Part shown: positions 35,101 through 42,764 of the stretch, one piece after another
How the letters are laid out: each line of letters starts with the position of its first letter
Position numbering within the stretch: position 1 is the stretch's first letter
Source: Siphonodentalium dalli
Lineage: Eukaryota; Mollusca; Scaphopoda; Gadilida; Siphonodentaliidae
DNA: 64,000 nucleotides
Assembly (NCBI GenBank): GCA_032622095.1
Contig: CP136069.1
Span: 31,128,342 to 31,192,341, forward strand
Direction: 5' to 3'
Program-made: the position numbers and the translations under genes
The notes under the pieces: generated by a model
What the model saw: only the letters and a program-made list of their open reading frames with translations
What the model was told of the DNA's origin: nothing
Database searches by the model: none

Positions 35101-38100
35101 TCACATTTATCGTCAAGAGTTTTGACCCTTTCTATACGGAGTGGATTCTTACATCCAGTTATAAAAGAATACATTGGAGGGTGGAAGGATGTTCAGGAAA
35201 TATAAGCAGACAACATAAATAGAAAGTGCGGAAGGATTCCTATTATTGGTGGGGAAATGTTCACATAATAAGTTTAATAAACAAACAAACTATATAGGTG
35301 GTTGTTGAACTTATTATCTGAACATTTTCCAAGGGATAATTACTCCATGAGTATTTAGTATGTAAAGGGGCTTTGTGTACACATGACTTGACGTCAGGAT
35401 CAATTTTTTTTATTCAAAATGCTACCAAGGCTTCATTCTCCACTATCCATTGCATGTTGTATCATTTGTGCCACGAATATATTCCATTATGCTACCCAAA
35501 ATATAACTATTTTCGTTAGGCCTGGTTTAACCCTTTCAGTGCCAAGTCCGATTTTTGTATCAACCCATATACCCTGTGCCAATGCATTCTCTTATATATG
35601 CGAGTCAACCATAGGTCGCCTCGCATATATATAAGAGAATGCATTGGCCTAACAATTTTTCATCATTTGTTATTATTTTTTACAATTTTAATAATTTTTT
35701 CTTATATTCTTTAACAGACTTATTTTGTAGGTTTAGTGCCAGGGAATCTTAGTTTTCATGGGCATCAAAATTATTACTATGAATACTTGGTGATAGTTTC
35801 GAGTTATAACATGCCCCATAGGTTTTATCCAGTTTGTTTTTAAATTCGCTATAGCATGCTTAAGCATACCCAAAAAAAATTCCAACAAATTATTTTTTAT
35901 TTTTTTTTATTTTTTAGGGCTGATTTACAGACCCCTGGCACTGAACGGGTTAAGTCACATCAGATAGGAGCGAAAGACAATGCTGAGTATAATCAAGGTT
36001 TCTCATCTGAACTATGCTATCATCATCTGTGACTTGTTTGACAGCAGTTAAAATGAAAATTCAATCCGCTTCAATATAAATCAAGAGGACTTTTTGGGGT
36101 CATTTTTGAAGATTAGACCACTCCAGTAGAACAAAACTATACACCCTTAAACTGCTTTCACGGACCTGCGGCCGACTCATGTGACTATCGGGTTAGGCAC
36201 AAAGTTTCAAACCATACATATCTATATCACTGGGTTTGCAGCTGCGTTTGACCGCATCAGGCGCAACCCCCAGTGATATACATTTATTTATGTATGGTTT
36301 GAAATGTTGCGCCTACCCCGCTGGTCAAAACAAGTGTCCACTATCACCACGGTGTACTTGCCATTCGGCCTCGCTGTCAGACTTTGTAACTGCAGTCGAG
36401 GACAGTGACCAACAGAGATCAGGAGTTGGAAAATAACAGAATTATTCAAATGTAAATGTAAATAAAACAAAATTAAAAGATACTACAAAATAGGCTAATG
36501 CAATTTCAGCGCCAACATGACCTCGTTGACTACCAAGCCATGATGTACTTTCAGTTTGGCCGCGACGAATAATCCTGCAAATAGCGTGCCCGTCATTTGC
36601 AGAATGAGGTCCCTAGAGGGTGAATTTAGTGACGTTATCTCTATCCATTGCATGTTATATCATTTGTGCCACGAATATATTCCATTATGCTACCCGAAAT
36701 ATAACTATTTTCGTTAGGCCTGGTTTAAGTCACATCAGATAGGAGCGAAAGACAATGCTGAGTATAATCAAGGTTTCTCATCTGAACTATGCTATCATCA
36801 TCTGTGACTTGCTTGACAGCAGTTAAAATGAAAATTCAATCCACTTCAATTTATATCTCGAGGATTTTTTTGGGTCATTTTTTAAGCTGCGTTTGACCGC
36901 ATCAGGCGCAACCCCAGTGATATATGTATGGTTTGAAATGTTGCCCCTACCCCGCTGGACAAAACAAGCGTCCAAAATTACCACAGTGTACACGTTGTCA
37001 GACTTTGTAACTGCAGTTGAGGACCGTGGCAGAACAGAGACCAGGAGTTGGAAAATAACACGGAATTATTCAAATGTGAACGTAAATAAAACAAAATTTA
37101 AACATACTACAAAATAGGCTTAACGCAATTTAGCGCTGACATTACTTGACCTCGTTGACTCCCGAGCAATGCTTTAAACTTCAACGCGGCCCCAACGCAT
37201 TATGAACGCTACGACCGCGATGTGTTGACGTTAAGACCGCGTTGTTAATGGCCGAGGACCACTTTAATATTTTGAGAATATGTGTATGCGTACATGTAAT
37301 TATTTTTAAAGTCTTGTTGACCTCCATCAATTTAAAGGCCTACAGGGTGGATGTAGTCAATATTTGACCAGTGTAATTTAAAACCAAATATTATTGTATT
37401 GATATTGTCTTACACGGCACACAACTCAGGTTCCACCGAATAGCTTACATTTCCATAGCCCATAATGATATAATCAGTCTTTAACGACAGGCTGACGAGT
37501 CAATTCTCTGATGATGAAGCCGCCACTTGTGCATGGATATTCCAATGCTTACTTCTCAAATAGCCACGTGCTACCAAATCTACATGGAGCTTGTTGTCAG
37601 TAACATCACACATCCGTCACCTAATAATTAACAGCGGGGACCTCTAAATCAGGATGGATTATGACATCTTGATTTATGCCAGTATAGGATGTCGACTACT
37701 TAGATTATCAATCGCACCTTGTCACCAGACGGATTAGATCTCAAACATAATAAATCGTCTGGCTGACTGCATTTAACCCTTTGAGTGCCAGGGGCCGATC
37801 TCATCAGCCCTAAACCTACAAAATAAGTCTCTTAAAGAATATAAGAATAAATTATTAATATTGTAAAAAAAAAAAAAAAATGTTAGGCCAATGCATTCTC
37901 TTATATATGCGAGGCGACCTATGGTCGACTCGCATATATAAGAGAATGGATTGGCACAGGGCATATGGGTTGATACAAAAATCGACCTGGCACTCAAAGG
38001 GTTAAATAATGGGCTCAATCAAACCACATTTATCATTCTCTGCTTTTCAAAACGGCAAGTACACCGCCATGATGTAGTTGCAGTTTGGACCCGACGAATG

Positions 38101-41100
38101 AGTATTTGTAACCCGCAAAATAAAATCCAGTTGTAAGTCGGGATTTTTTTTACCCTGTGCCAATGCATTCTCTTATATATGCGAGTCGACCATAGGTCGT
38201 CTCGCATATATAAGAGAATGCATTGGCCTAACAATTTATCTTTTTTTTTTTAAATAAATGTTTCTTACAATTTTTAGGACATAAAATAAAAAACATCCAT
38301 TACCCACACATATATAGAAGCATATAGAAGAGTGTCGTCTGCGGCTCTGTATGAGTGAAATTATGAAATTGTTAAATACAAGAAATTAATTAAAATTGTA
38401 AAAAATTGTTAGGCCAATGCATTCTCTTATATATGCGAGGCGACCTATGGTCGACTCACATATATAAGAGAATGCATTGGCACAGGGTAAAAAAATCCCG
38501 ACTTAGGACTGGATTTGATATGGCGGGTCACATAGTATGCAAAGGGCCTTTGTGTACATGGGACTGTTGATGTTAGGATCAGTTTTTTATTTAAAATACT
38601 ACCAAGGCTTCATTATCCACTATCCATTGCATGTTATATCATTTGTGCCACGAATATTTTCCATTAACTGAATGTTTAAATTGGGATTTTTTTTTTTTAA
38701 ATTCAATCTACCATACTTTTTTACCTTGTGTTAGCTACCCGAAACTATTTTTTTTTTTTAGCATTCAAGTCACATCAGATAGGAGCGAAAGACAATGCGG
38801 AGTATAATCAAGGTTTCTCATCTGAACTATGCTATCATCATCTGCGACTCGTTTGTTTAAATGAAAATTCAATTCTAATCAAGGACTTTTTTTTGGAGAT
38901 TGATGAACATTAGACCAGACTCCAGTGGAAGAAAAATATACACCCTTCAGCTGCTTTCACGGACCTGCGGCTGACGCATGCGGCTATCAGGTAATGCGCA
39001 ATGTTTCAAACCATACATATATCACAGGGGTTGCGACCGACAGTTCAACACATCAGATTTCAAAAAGTGATACACCAATGAGATACATGTACAGCTATGC
39101 TCTAATTAATCGACCCCTTTAACGAGGTTATGGGCTGGTAATGACCGCTGTCGTACCGCCATCACACCACGGTCAAGTGGTAGCACCGCGTCCATTTGCA
39201 GTGACCCGCGGTAATCTACGACACTGTACAACTTTGCGAAGAAGTTTTTTGTGATTAGCAATAAATGGAATGATGAATTGAACTTTGAAATCCAAGATGG
39301 CTACTGGCAGCCATATTATTTGGCCAATGACTGGTTCCCATCTATGTCAATATCAACAGCCATGACAAATTTCATAATGATCCGACCAAAGGTACGACCT
39401 GTAGCCCGTGCTAATGGAAATTGTTGACGGACGTCACACACACAACAGATACCAAGCCATGGCATTAGCTCAAACTTTCCAAGTAAAGTTGAGCTAATAA
39501 TAAATTCAACAAACGACTTAACGTTTAACTTACCATCCGAACATTTCCTATGGGATAAATACTCATAATAGTATAAAAAGGAATAACAGAGCTAATTACC
39601 TGTGTGGTATATCAATGCCACCATCAGCTGCTCCCTTCATTGCACCGAATACACGATTACCGGTCGTTGTCCTCACCAGTCCGGTATCGAGGAATGCTCG
39701 GAATGTACCCGGTTTCCCTTCCTGATCCTCCTCGAAGTATGAGTCTCCATCGGGGTTCTCATTTCCCTTGTATATTGTGTCCAGTTTGCATTTTCTCAAC
39801 AGCTGCAAGAAGAAAAGAGTTATCGATCTATTTCTGCCTAAAAAGGAAATGTGGCGCTAAACATGAAATAAATAAATTAACCATGCTTAATTTAAATTTT
39901 GCAGATGTACCTGGATGTACTAGTAAAATTTAAAGAATTTGCATCAGATGCGGTGTCGAGTTGTGGTAGCTACGTGAAACATGAGCTTGGATTCAAAATT
40001 CATTAATTCGTAACTGGCTATTAAGCACAACACTAAAATACTAAATATTCTGATGCGAACAGACTTCCAAAGTGATCGTGCTATCGCAATCAAAATTCAC
40101 GAAAATTTACTAATAAAGTAGGCGGACAAGCTTGTTTTTCGAACTCCAGTAAGAAATTGTGGATCAAATCTCTTATACCGAATACAACAAAATGAGTTGA
40201 TATTTACTGTTGACAAATAAATAGATGAAATAGTTATAAAAATATGTCTCATTACGACTTCCAAAATAAAGTGACTGGAAATTATTAACTGTATTTAATG
40301 TTCTGCACCTAATTAAGAAAAGTTTTTATTTTTAGGTTATGAAAGCTCTTTATTTTTAGTTTTAGGAAAGATTGTTATATTGTACTGGTAGCTGATTATT
40401 TGTTAATCTAACACAAGCCTTGAAATAGTGCGTGTCATTTGCAGAATGAGGTCCCCAGAGGGTGAATTTAGTGATGCTACTACACAGCAGGCAAGCATTA
40501 CCAATTCACCCGCTGGGGACCTCATCATCTGGGTAGTATCTCTGGTCTCAAAGAACTGTTTTTAGTTACTTTTTCCCTTCTGTTCAGTTTCTATATCCTC
40601 CAATTTACAGAGAATAAAATGCATAATCGAGGTGACTAATGGGTGAACATCACCAATTTCATCTGGGGAGCCTCAATGTGATCCTAAGTCTCCCATAGCA
40701 GAACATTTCATCTGGGGAGCCTCAATGTGATCCTAAGTCTCCCATAGCAGACCGAGGTTTCATCTGGGGAGCCTCAATGTGATCCTAAGTCTCCCATAGC
40801 AGACCGAGGTTTCATCTGGGGAGCCTCAATGTGATCCTAAGTCTCCCATAGCAGACCGAGGTTTCATCTGGGGAGCCTCAATGTGATCCTAAGTCTCCCA
40901 TAGCAGACCGAGGTCCCCAGAGTGTGAATTTAGTGATGCTATCCCACATAGCAGGCTAGCATCACCAAATTAAACCTCGGGACCTTATTCTGCATAGCCT
41001 CATCTGCTATGGGCACACACATTGGGAACCTCGATTATGCAATATATCATATTCTGATTTGGGGATATAGAGAAACAAACTAAAAAAGTAAAATAGAAAT

Positions 41101-41407
41101 TTGATAAAGAAACTTTCAGAGAAGATGAGACCTAAGCAGAATGAGGTCCCCCAGAGGGTGAATTTGGAAATGCTAGCCCGCTATGCGAGATAACGTCACT
41201 AAATTCACCCTCTGGGGGACCTCATTCTGCAAATGTTGACAATATTTCCAGGATTACACGGTTAATACTTACTCTTCTTGCTAGAAGCAGCCCTGTACAA
41301 TACGCAGCAGAATAGTTGGTGAGCCCGACCTTGATGCCGTATCTTGGGAGTTCGTGCGAGTAAGCAGCACACATGATGACATCTCCCTCGATTCTGGCAT
41401 ACGCTAT
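22068..41407 (-). CDS. RPL5: 60S ribosomal protein L5 (uL18), spliced gene, 5' exon(s) missing
   Basis: RPL5 (uL18) binds 5S rRNA and, with RPL11, is built into the large ribosomal subunit as the 5S RNP. Five coding exons lie at 41273-41407, 39600-39802, 33652-33829, 23687-23775 and 22068-22173. Joined they give 711 nt, or 236 residues plus TGA, aligning without gaps in logic to residues 64-297 of the human protein. Visible landmarks are [72 protein letters not shown] and a basic C-terminus. All junctions are GT-AG and the phases fit (0, 2, 0, 2). The first about 63 residues (usual start MGFVKVVKNKAYFKRYQ) were not found between 41.4 and 64 kb, so the gene is 5'-incomplete here. Intact frame and introns argue for a functional gene rather than a retropseudogene. 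Introns host C/D snoRNA copies, a common arrangement in ribosomal protein genes. Confidence 0.96.
22174..23686 (-). other. RPL5 intron D-E (1.5 kb)
   Basis: Holds a 51-bp minisatellite built from half of a foldback hairpin (22350-22530), a fragment starting GCGAATATTCGATTCG that resembles the TIR of the hAT element at 5050 (about 22557-22640), a 24-C homopolymer (23127-23150) and otherwise unassigned sequence. No snoRNA recognised. Confidence 0.7.
22350..22530. repeat. 51-bp minisatellite derived from a foldback hairpin
   Basis: Three to four direct copies of GGCCAGTGCATTCTCTTGTA TATGCAAGTCTACCACAGG TCAATATTGTTA, i.e. one arm of the GCATTCTC hairpin repeated head to tail. Confidence 0.8.
23687..23775 (-). 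CDS. RPL5: RPL5 coding exon D
   Basis: 89 nt after acceptor TATCCTTTCAG. It encodes [20 protein letters not shown] then KDKKEVKQK, and ends in AG before donor GTCAGT (phase 2). It aligns with the MEEMYKKAHAAIRENP region of the human protein. The frame is fixed by the next exon, which completes an Arg codon and continues WNRAKMS. Confidence 0.95.
23884..23980. repeat. GCAGAATGAGG foldback hairpin in RPL5 intron C-D
   Basis: Arms pair throughout; 109 nt upstream (minus strand) of the exon D acceptor. A longer decayed palindrome continues to about 24070 (CCATAGCAGATGAGG words). Confidence 0.72.
24861..24954. repeat. GCAGAATGAGG foldback hairpin (duplicated block, left copy)
   Basis: Arms GTTCTCCAGAGGGTGAATTT and GGGTGAATTTAGTGACG in reverse; identical at 59774-59867. 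Confidence 0.75.
26984..27082. repeat. GCAGAATGAAG hairpin, decayed
   Basis: Same family with several mismatches (AAGTTCACAGAGGGTGAA / TTCATCCTCAGGGGAGCT). The parallel copy is at 61879-61977. Confidence 0.65.
27203..27402. mobile_element. Mariner-like MITE (copy in intron C-D)
   Basis: Flanked by TA, left end mutated to AAGTAATGCTC, right end GAGCATTACTG. Near-perfect hairpin around GCTTTCCGATGAATGGC. The same insertion is present at 62098-62298, so it predates the block duplication. Confidence 0.72.
28107..28150. repeat. Half GCAGAATGAGG hairpin at duplication breakpoint
   Basis: The first arm only; at about 28145 the sequence switches to an unrelated repeat, while the right-hand copy (63306-63399) keeps the whole hairpin. 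This marks the end of homology between the duplicated blocks. Confidence 0.7.
29017..29945. repeat. Duplicated snoRNA-bearing segment, copy 1
   Basis: Shares AATAAATAACCCAG, ACGGCAGCATGATTATTTGA and the whole U80-like snoRNA with 31777-32620; a few small indels. Confidence 0.85.
29454..29537 (-). ncRNA. SNORD80-like: U80/SNORD80-like C/D-box snoRNA, copy 1
   Basis: Read on the minus strand: closing stem AAGTCACA/TGTGACTT, box C ATGATGA (plus 29522-29528), first guide GCATAGTTCA directly before D' CAGA and C' GATGAGA, second guide GTCTTTCGCTCCTAT directly before box D CTGA (plus 29462-29465). From memory, 28S rRNA contains TGAACTATGC and TAGGGGCGAAAGAC, the two targets of vertebrate U80 (the first also of U77), where the snoRNA would direct 2'-O-methylation. 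Order, boxes, stem and both guides agree. It lies in intron C-D in the same sense as RPL5, as expected for intron-processed snoRNAs. In vertebrates U80 sits in GAS5 introns. Confidence 0.88.
29930..31360 (+). repeat. GGCGGCCATG tandem array, eight units
   Basis: Same family and same terminal sequence as 11440-12479 (ends GTAAAGTTGAGCTAAAAATG). It lies between two copies of a 0.85-kb snoRNA-bearing segment. Confidence 0.85.
31777..32620. repeat. Duplicated snoRNA-bearing segment, copy 2
   Basis: Near-identical to 29017-29945; 2.76 kb away, direct orientation. Confidence 0.85.
32214..32297 (-). ncRNA. SNORD80-like: U80/SNORD80-like C/D-box snoRNA, copy 2
   Basis: Identical in all boxes and both guides to the copy at 29454-29537. 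It sits in the second of two 0.85-kb duplicated segments in intron C-D, so the snoRNA was duplicated together with its flanks. Two snoRNAs in one intron is unusual in animals, where one per intron is the rule. Confidence 0.86.
33025..33165. repeat. Longest perfect GCAGAATGAGG palindrome
   Basis: Palindrome arms extend beyond the usual 95 bp to GCCTTGAAATAGGGTG/CACCCTATTTCAAGGC, giving about 140 bp with only a few mismatches. Half copies follow at 33321-33345 and 33521-33600. This shows the true ends of the element family. Confidence 0.75.
33652..33829 (-). CDS. RPL5: RPL5 coding exon C
   Basis: 178 nt after acceptor TTGTATTTTAG. Its first base completes a serine codon with exon B, giving [14 protein letters not shown], the conserved RPL5 junction. 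It continues through [18 protein letters not shown] and [12 protein letters not shown] to donor GTAAGTCT (phase 0). Just upstream in the intron, a 70-80 bp exon-like segment is partly repeated (about 33841-34010: TTCATTACTCTCATTGTCGTA words), apparently partial tandem duplications of the exon's 5' end. Confidence 0.96.
34127..35000 (+). repeat. GGCGGCCATG tandem array, diverged, about four units
   Basis: Units at 34.38, 34.55, 34.72 and 34.88 kb with more divergence (AGATGGCTGCCGGCAGCCAT). Confidence 0.75.
35527..35953. mobile_element. TTAA MITE beside a U80-like snoRNA, empty site known
   Basis: Ends TTAACCCTTTCAGTGCCAAG and GGCACTGAACGGGTTAA, 427 bp, with one internal foldback hairpin (35573-35650). 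The paralogous segment at 36719-36732 reads GGCCTGGTTTAAGTCACATC with a single TTAA, the empty site. The insertion touches the end of snoRNA copy 3. Confidence 0.85.
35952..36035 (-). ncRNA. SNORD80-like: U80/SNORD80-like C/D-box snoRNA, copy 3
   Basis: Full-length copy in intron B-C, with all boxes, stem and guides preserved. Its 3' end (minus strand) directly abuts a piggyBac-like MITE whose TTAA duplication overlaps the first bases of AAGTCAC. The flank seen at copy 4 shows the uninterrupted arrangement. Confidence 0.85.
36598..36640. repeat. Half GCAGAATGAGG hairpin
   Basis: First arm with GTCCCTAGAGGGTGAATTTA, broken at GACGTTATC where a duplicated snoRNA-bearing block begins. Confidence 0.62.
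36727..36810 (-). ncRNA. SNORD80-like: U80/SNORD80-like C/D-box snoRNA, copy 4
   Basis: Full-length copy in intron B-C with intact stem, C, D', C', D and both 28S guides. The plus-side flank reads GGCCTGGTTTAAGTCAC, the empty site for the MITE that is inserted beside copy 3. Confidence 0.85.
37773..38005. mobile_element. TTAA MITE, GAGTGCCA variant
   Basis: Ends TTAACCCTTTGAGTGCCAGG and CCTGGCACTCAAAGGGTTAA, target TTAA, one internal hairpin at 37882-37963. Confidence 0.78.
38121..38519. mobile_element. Foldback element with paired hairpins
   Basis: Outer arms TAAAATCCAGTTGTAAGTCG / CGACTTAGGACTGGATTTGA, then GGGATTTTTTTTACCCTGTG and its reverse. Two opposed hairpins at 38154-38230 and 38408-38487. 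Shares its right shoulder (TTTGATATGGCGGGTCACAT) with the element at 21591. Confidence 0.72.
38767..38850 (-). ncRNA. SNORD80-like: U80/SNORD80-like C/D-box snoRNA, copy 5
   Basis: Full-length copy in intron B-C. The closing stem has changed to GAGTCGCA/TGTGACTT, which still pairs through G-U wobbles, and one base changes between the guides (CTGAG to CGGAG on plus). Boxes and guides are unchanged, consistent with selection on the RNA. Confidence 0.83.
39600..39802 (-). CDS. RPL5: RPL5 coding exon B
   Basis: 203 nt: acceptor TTCTTGCAG, then [13 protein letters not shown], a variable acidic stretch ([14 protein letters not shown]), [15 protein letters not shown] and GGIDIPH, ending in AG before donor GTAATT (phase 2). 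The variable stretch [17 protein letters not shown] differs from vertebrate RPL5 (consensus YEGxxEVTGDEYNVE) and could help place the organism. Confidence 0.96.
40441..40528. repeat. GCAGAATGAGG hairpin, decayed
   Basis: Arms GTCCCCAGAGGGTGAATTT and CACCCGCTGGGGAC; end eroded to CTCATCATCTG. Confidence 0.65.
40657..40910. repeat. 51-bp minisatellite, five copies
   Basis: Unit contains TTTCATCTGGGGAGCCTCAA then TGTGATCCTAAGTCTCCC and ATAGCAGACCGAGG. The first copy ends differently (GCAGAACA). The same words flank several foldback hairpins as single copies, so a MITE shoulder has been amplified in tandem. Confidence 0.85.
40905..40995. repeat. GCAGAATGAGG-type hairpin, decayed
   Basis: Arms GGTCCCCAGAGTGTGAATTT / AAATTAAACCTCGGGACC, centre ATCCCACATAGCAGG. 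Confidence 0.62.
41136..41230. repeat. GCAGAATGAGG hairpin just inside RPL5 intron A-B
   Basis: Arms GGTCCCCCAGAGGGTGAATT and GGTGAATTTAGTGACG in reverse. It starts 41 nt downstream (minus strand) of the exon A donor site, so the pre-mRNA would fold into a strong hairpin next to the 5' splice site. Confidence 0.75.
41273..41407 (-). CDS. RPL5: RPL5 coding exon A (first visible exon)
   Basis: 135 nt encoding 45 residues from [20 protein letters not shown] to GLLLARR. The acceptor reads TTATTTCAG just upstream (41408 and above) and the donor is GTAAGTATT below 41273. Both ends are phase 0. It corresponds to about residues 64-108 of the human protein. A perfect foldback hairpin (41136-41230) begins only about 40 nt inside the downstream intron. 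Confidence 0.96.
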
Positions 41408-41487
41408 CTGAAATAACAAAACATTTTCTTAAATCAAACATGTAGTTTTCCGATTTCAGCGATTTCAAGTAGATATTTTAACATTTC

Positions 41488-41560
41488 GAGCCTCAGGTTT
41501 GATGACTTTCAGCAGATCATGGATCTGAAGGCATTTGGGTATGTCAATCATCATCAGCAC
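41488..41560 (-). ncRNA. C/D-box snoRNA-like unit 1 (subtype II)
   Basis: Nearest copy to RPL5 exon A (80 nt upstream of its acceptor). Box C ATGATGA, box D CTGA. The closing stem is weakened (GTGCT facing GGCTC). So close to the splice site, processing would be difficult, so this copy may be a relic. Confidence 0.4.
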
Positions 41561-42692
41561 GAAAATGCAGAAAGTATGGAAGCAGGCAATGCATTGTTTT
41601 CCATACAGGACTTCCTTCAACTGACATCGATCATCGTTTCGGCCAAATTATTGACAATTTTCCACAAAATATTCTACACGAATCAGAAGTTGCCATTTGC
41701 GCGAATCAATTTTGATTCTTGACATGTTTCACACGAATCTTTACGAGAGTCGATTCAGTGATTCGCGTGGAAAATTAAGACCTGGGAAGGCCAAGTAGTG
41801 TAAACTAATATACCAGTTGGTTAGTCCCCAATTGCATTTGAAAAAGATCATTCAGGCACCAGAATTTTTAAAGCAGCAATGCAAACAAAGATCGAAGCTT
41901 CACTTTGGCAGATACCTGACCAAACCATAAAAAACCATATAAAAAAAAATTCCATCATCTATATACATGTTGCACATCTCCAATATGTGGGTAACAATAC
42001 TCTGTGAGGTTTCAAATATCTACGATCAAAACTATAGGAGTTGATTACACCATGAAGGTACCCTCATACAGAAAATTAAAAAAAATGTTTTTCAAAGTCA
42101 AAAGGCACACAACTCTGGGAAAAATCATTGGATCAAACTCAAATTCGAACTTGACCTGTATTTTGATATGAACGACCCACAAAAAAACAGAATTTTCAAT
42201 TGAACAGTCCAAACTTGAGTTATCATCCGGAAACCAAAGAAAAAAGAAGAAAATTGAATATTCCCAGTCGAAAAAAAGTCCACAACTCTAGGAAAAATCA
42301 TTGGATCAAACTCAAATTCGAACTCAACCTGTATCTTGATATGGCTGATCCACATCAAAACGGTATTTGCAATTAAAGGATCCAAACTTGAGATATCATC
42401 CGAAAAAATGAGAATTTAAGAGCACCTGTGTTCTTGGTTGAGACACCTACATACCAAGTTTCAATCAAATCGGATGACCATTAGTGGAGTTACAACTCTG
42501 GACGGACGGGGCCGATTACAATAGTCCCCCAAAAATAAATTTTTCGGGGGACAATAAAGGTCAGTCTTCGAAATAGTCCATGGACAATAGTAACATTTTT
42601 CCTAATTTCGAGAGTTGCCTAGTGTTTGTTTTAAATCGACTTAAGTTATTGATACAAGTTATTTGTATGTTAATTTGTTGCCATTGAATTTT

Positions 42693-42764
42693 GAGCCTCA
42701 GGTTTGATGACTCTCAGCAGTTCATGGATCTGAGGCATTTGGGAATATCAGTCATCATCGGCCC
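42693..42764 (-). ncRNA. C/D-box snoRNA-like unit 2 (subtype I)
   Basis: Minus strand: stem GGGCC/GGCTC (one G-U), box C ATGATGA, first region CTGATATTCCCAAATGCC before D'-like TCAGA, then GCTGAGAGTCATCAAAC before box D CTGA. About 72 nt, a normal size for C/D snoRNA. Target unknown. Confidence 0.5.

Larger units (their letters stand above)
33830..39599 (-). other. RPL5 intron B-C (5.8 kb), with three U80-like snoRNA copies
   Basis: Contains GGCGGCCATG tandem units (34.1-35.0 kb), three locally duplicated blocks each carrying one U80-like snoRNA (35952, 36727, 38767), two piggyBac-like MITEs (35527-35953, 37773-38005), a foldback element (38121-38519) and a lone GGCGGCC unit (39.27-39.50 kb). 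Other stretches show nothing I can name. Confidence 0.8.
39803..41272 (-). other. RPL5 intron A-B (1.47 kb)
   Basis: No other coding signal seen. From the left: AT-rich sequence (39.83-40.4 kb), a degenerate GCAGAATGAGG hairpin (40441-40528), a five-copy 51-bp tandem repeat (40657-40910) and two further hairpins of the same family (40905-40995 and 41136-41230). No C/D snoRNA recognised. Confidence 0.8.

Noticed and set aside
22068-41407. RPL5 as a processed pseudogene
   Set aside because: Introns with proper GT-AG sites, intact frame through all five exons and a polyadenylation signal argue for a real gene.
41519-41722. Open frame over the snoRNA-like module (plus strand, MDLKAFGYVNHHQHE)
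   Set aside because: The same module in other copies has stops and frameshifts in this frame; conservation follows RNA boxes and stem, not codons.
42693-42764. Plus strand of the module contains GAGGCATTTGG, which would pair with a 28S stretch (CCAAATGCCTC, from memory) targeted by U15
   Set aside because: No CTGA box follows it at guide distance on the plus strand, and copies of subtype II and III break the match. Probably chance, but worth a calculated search.
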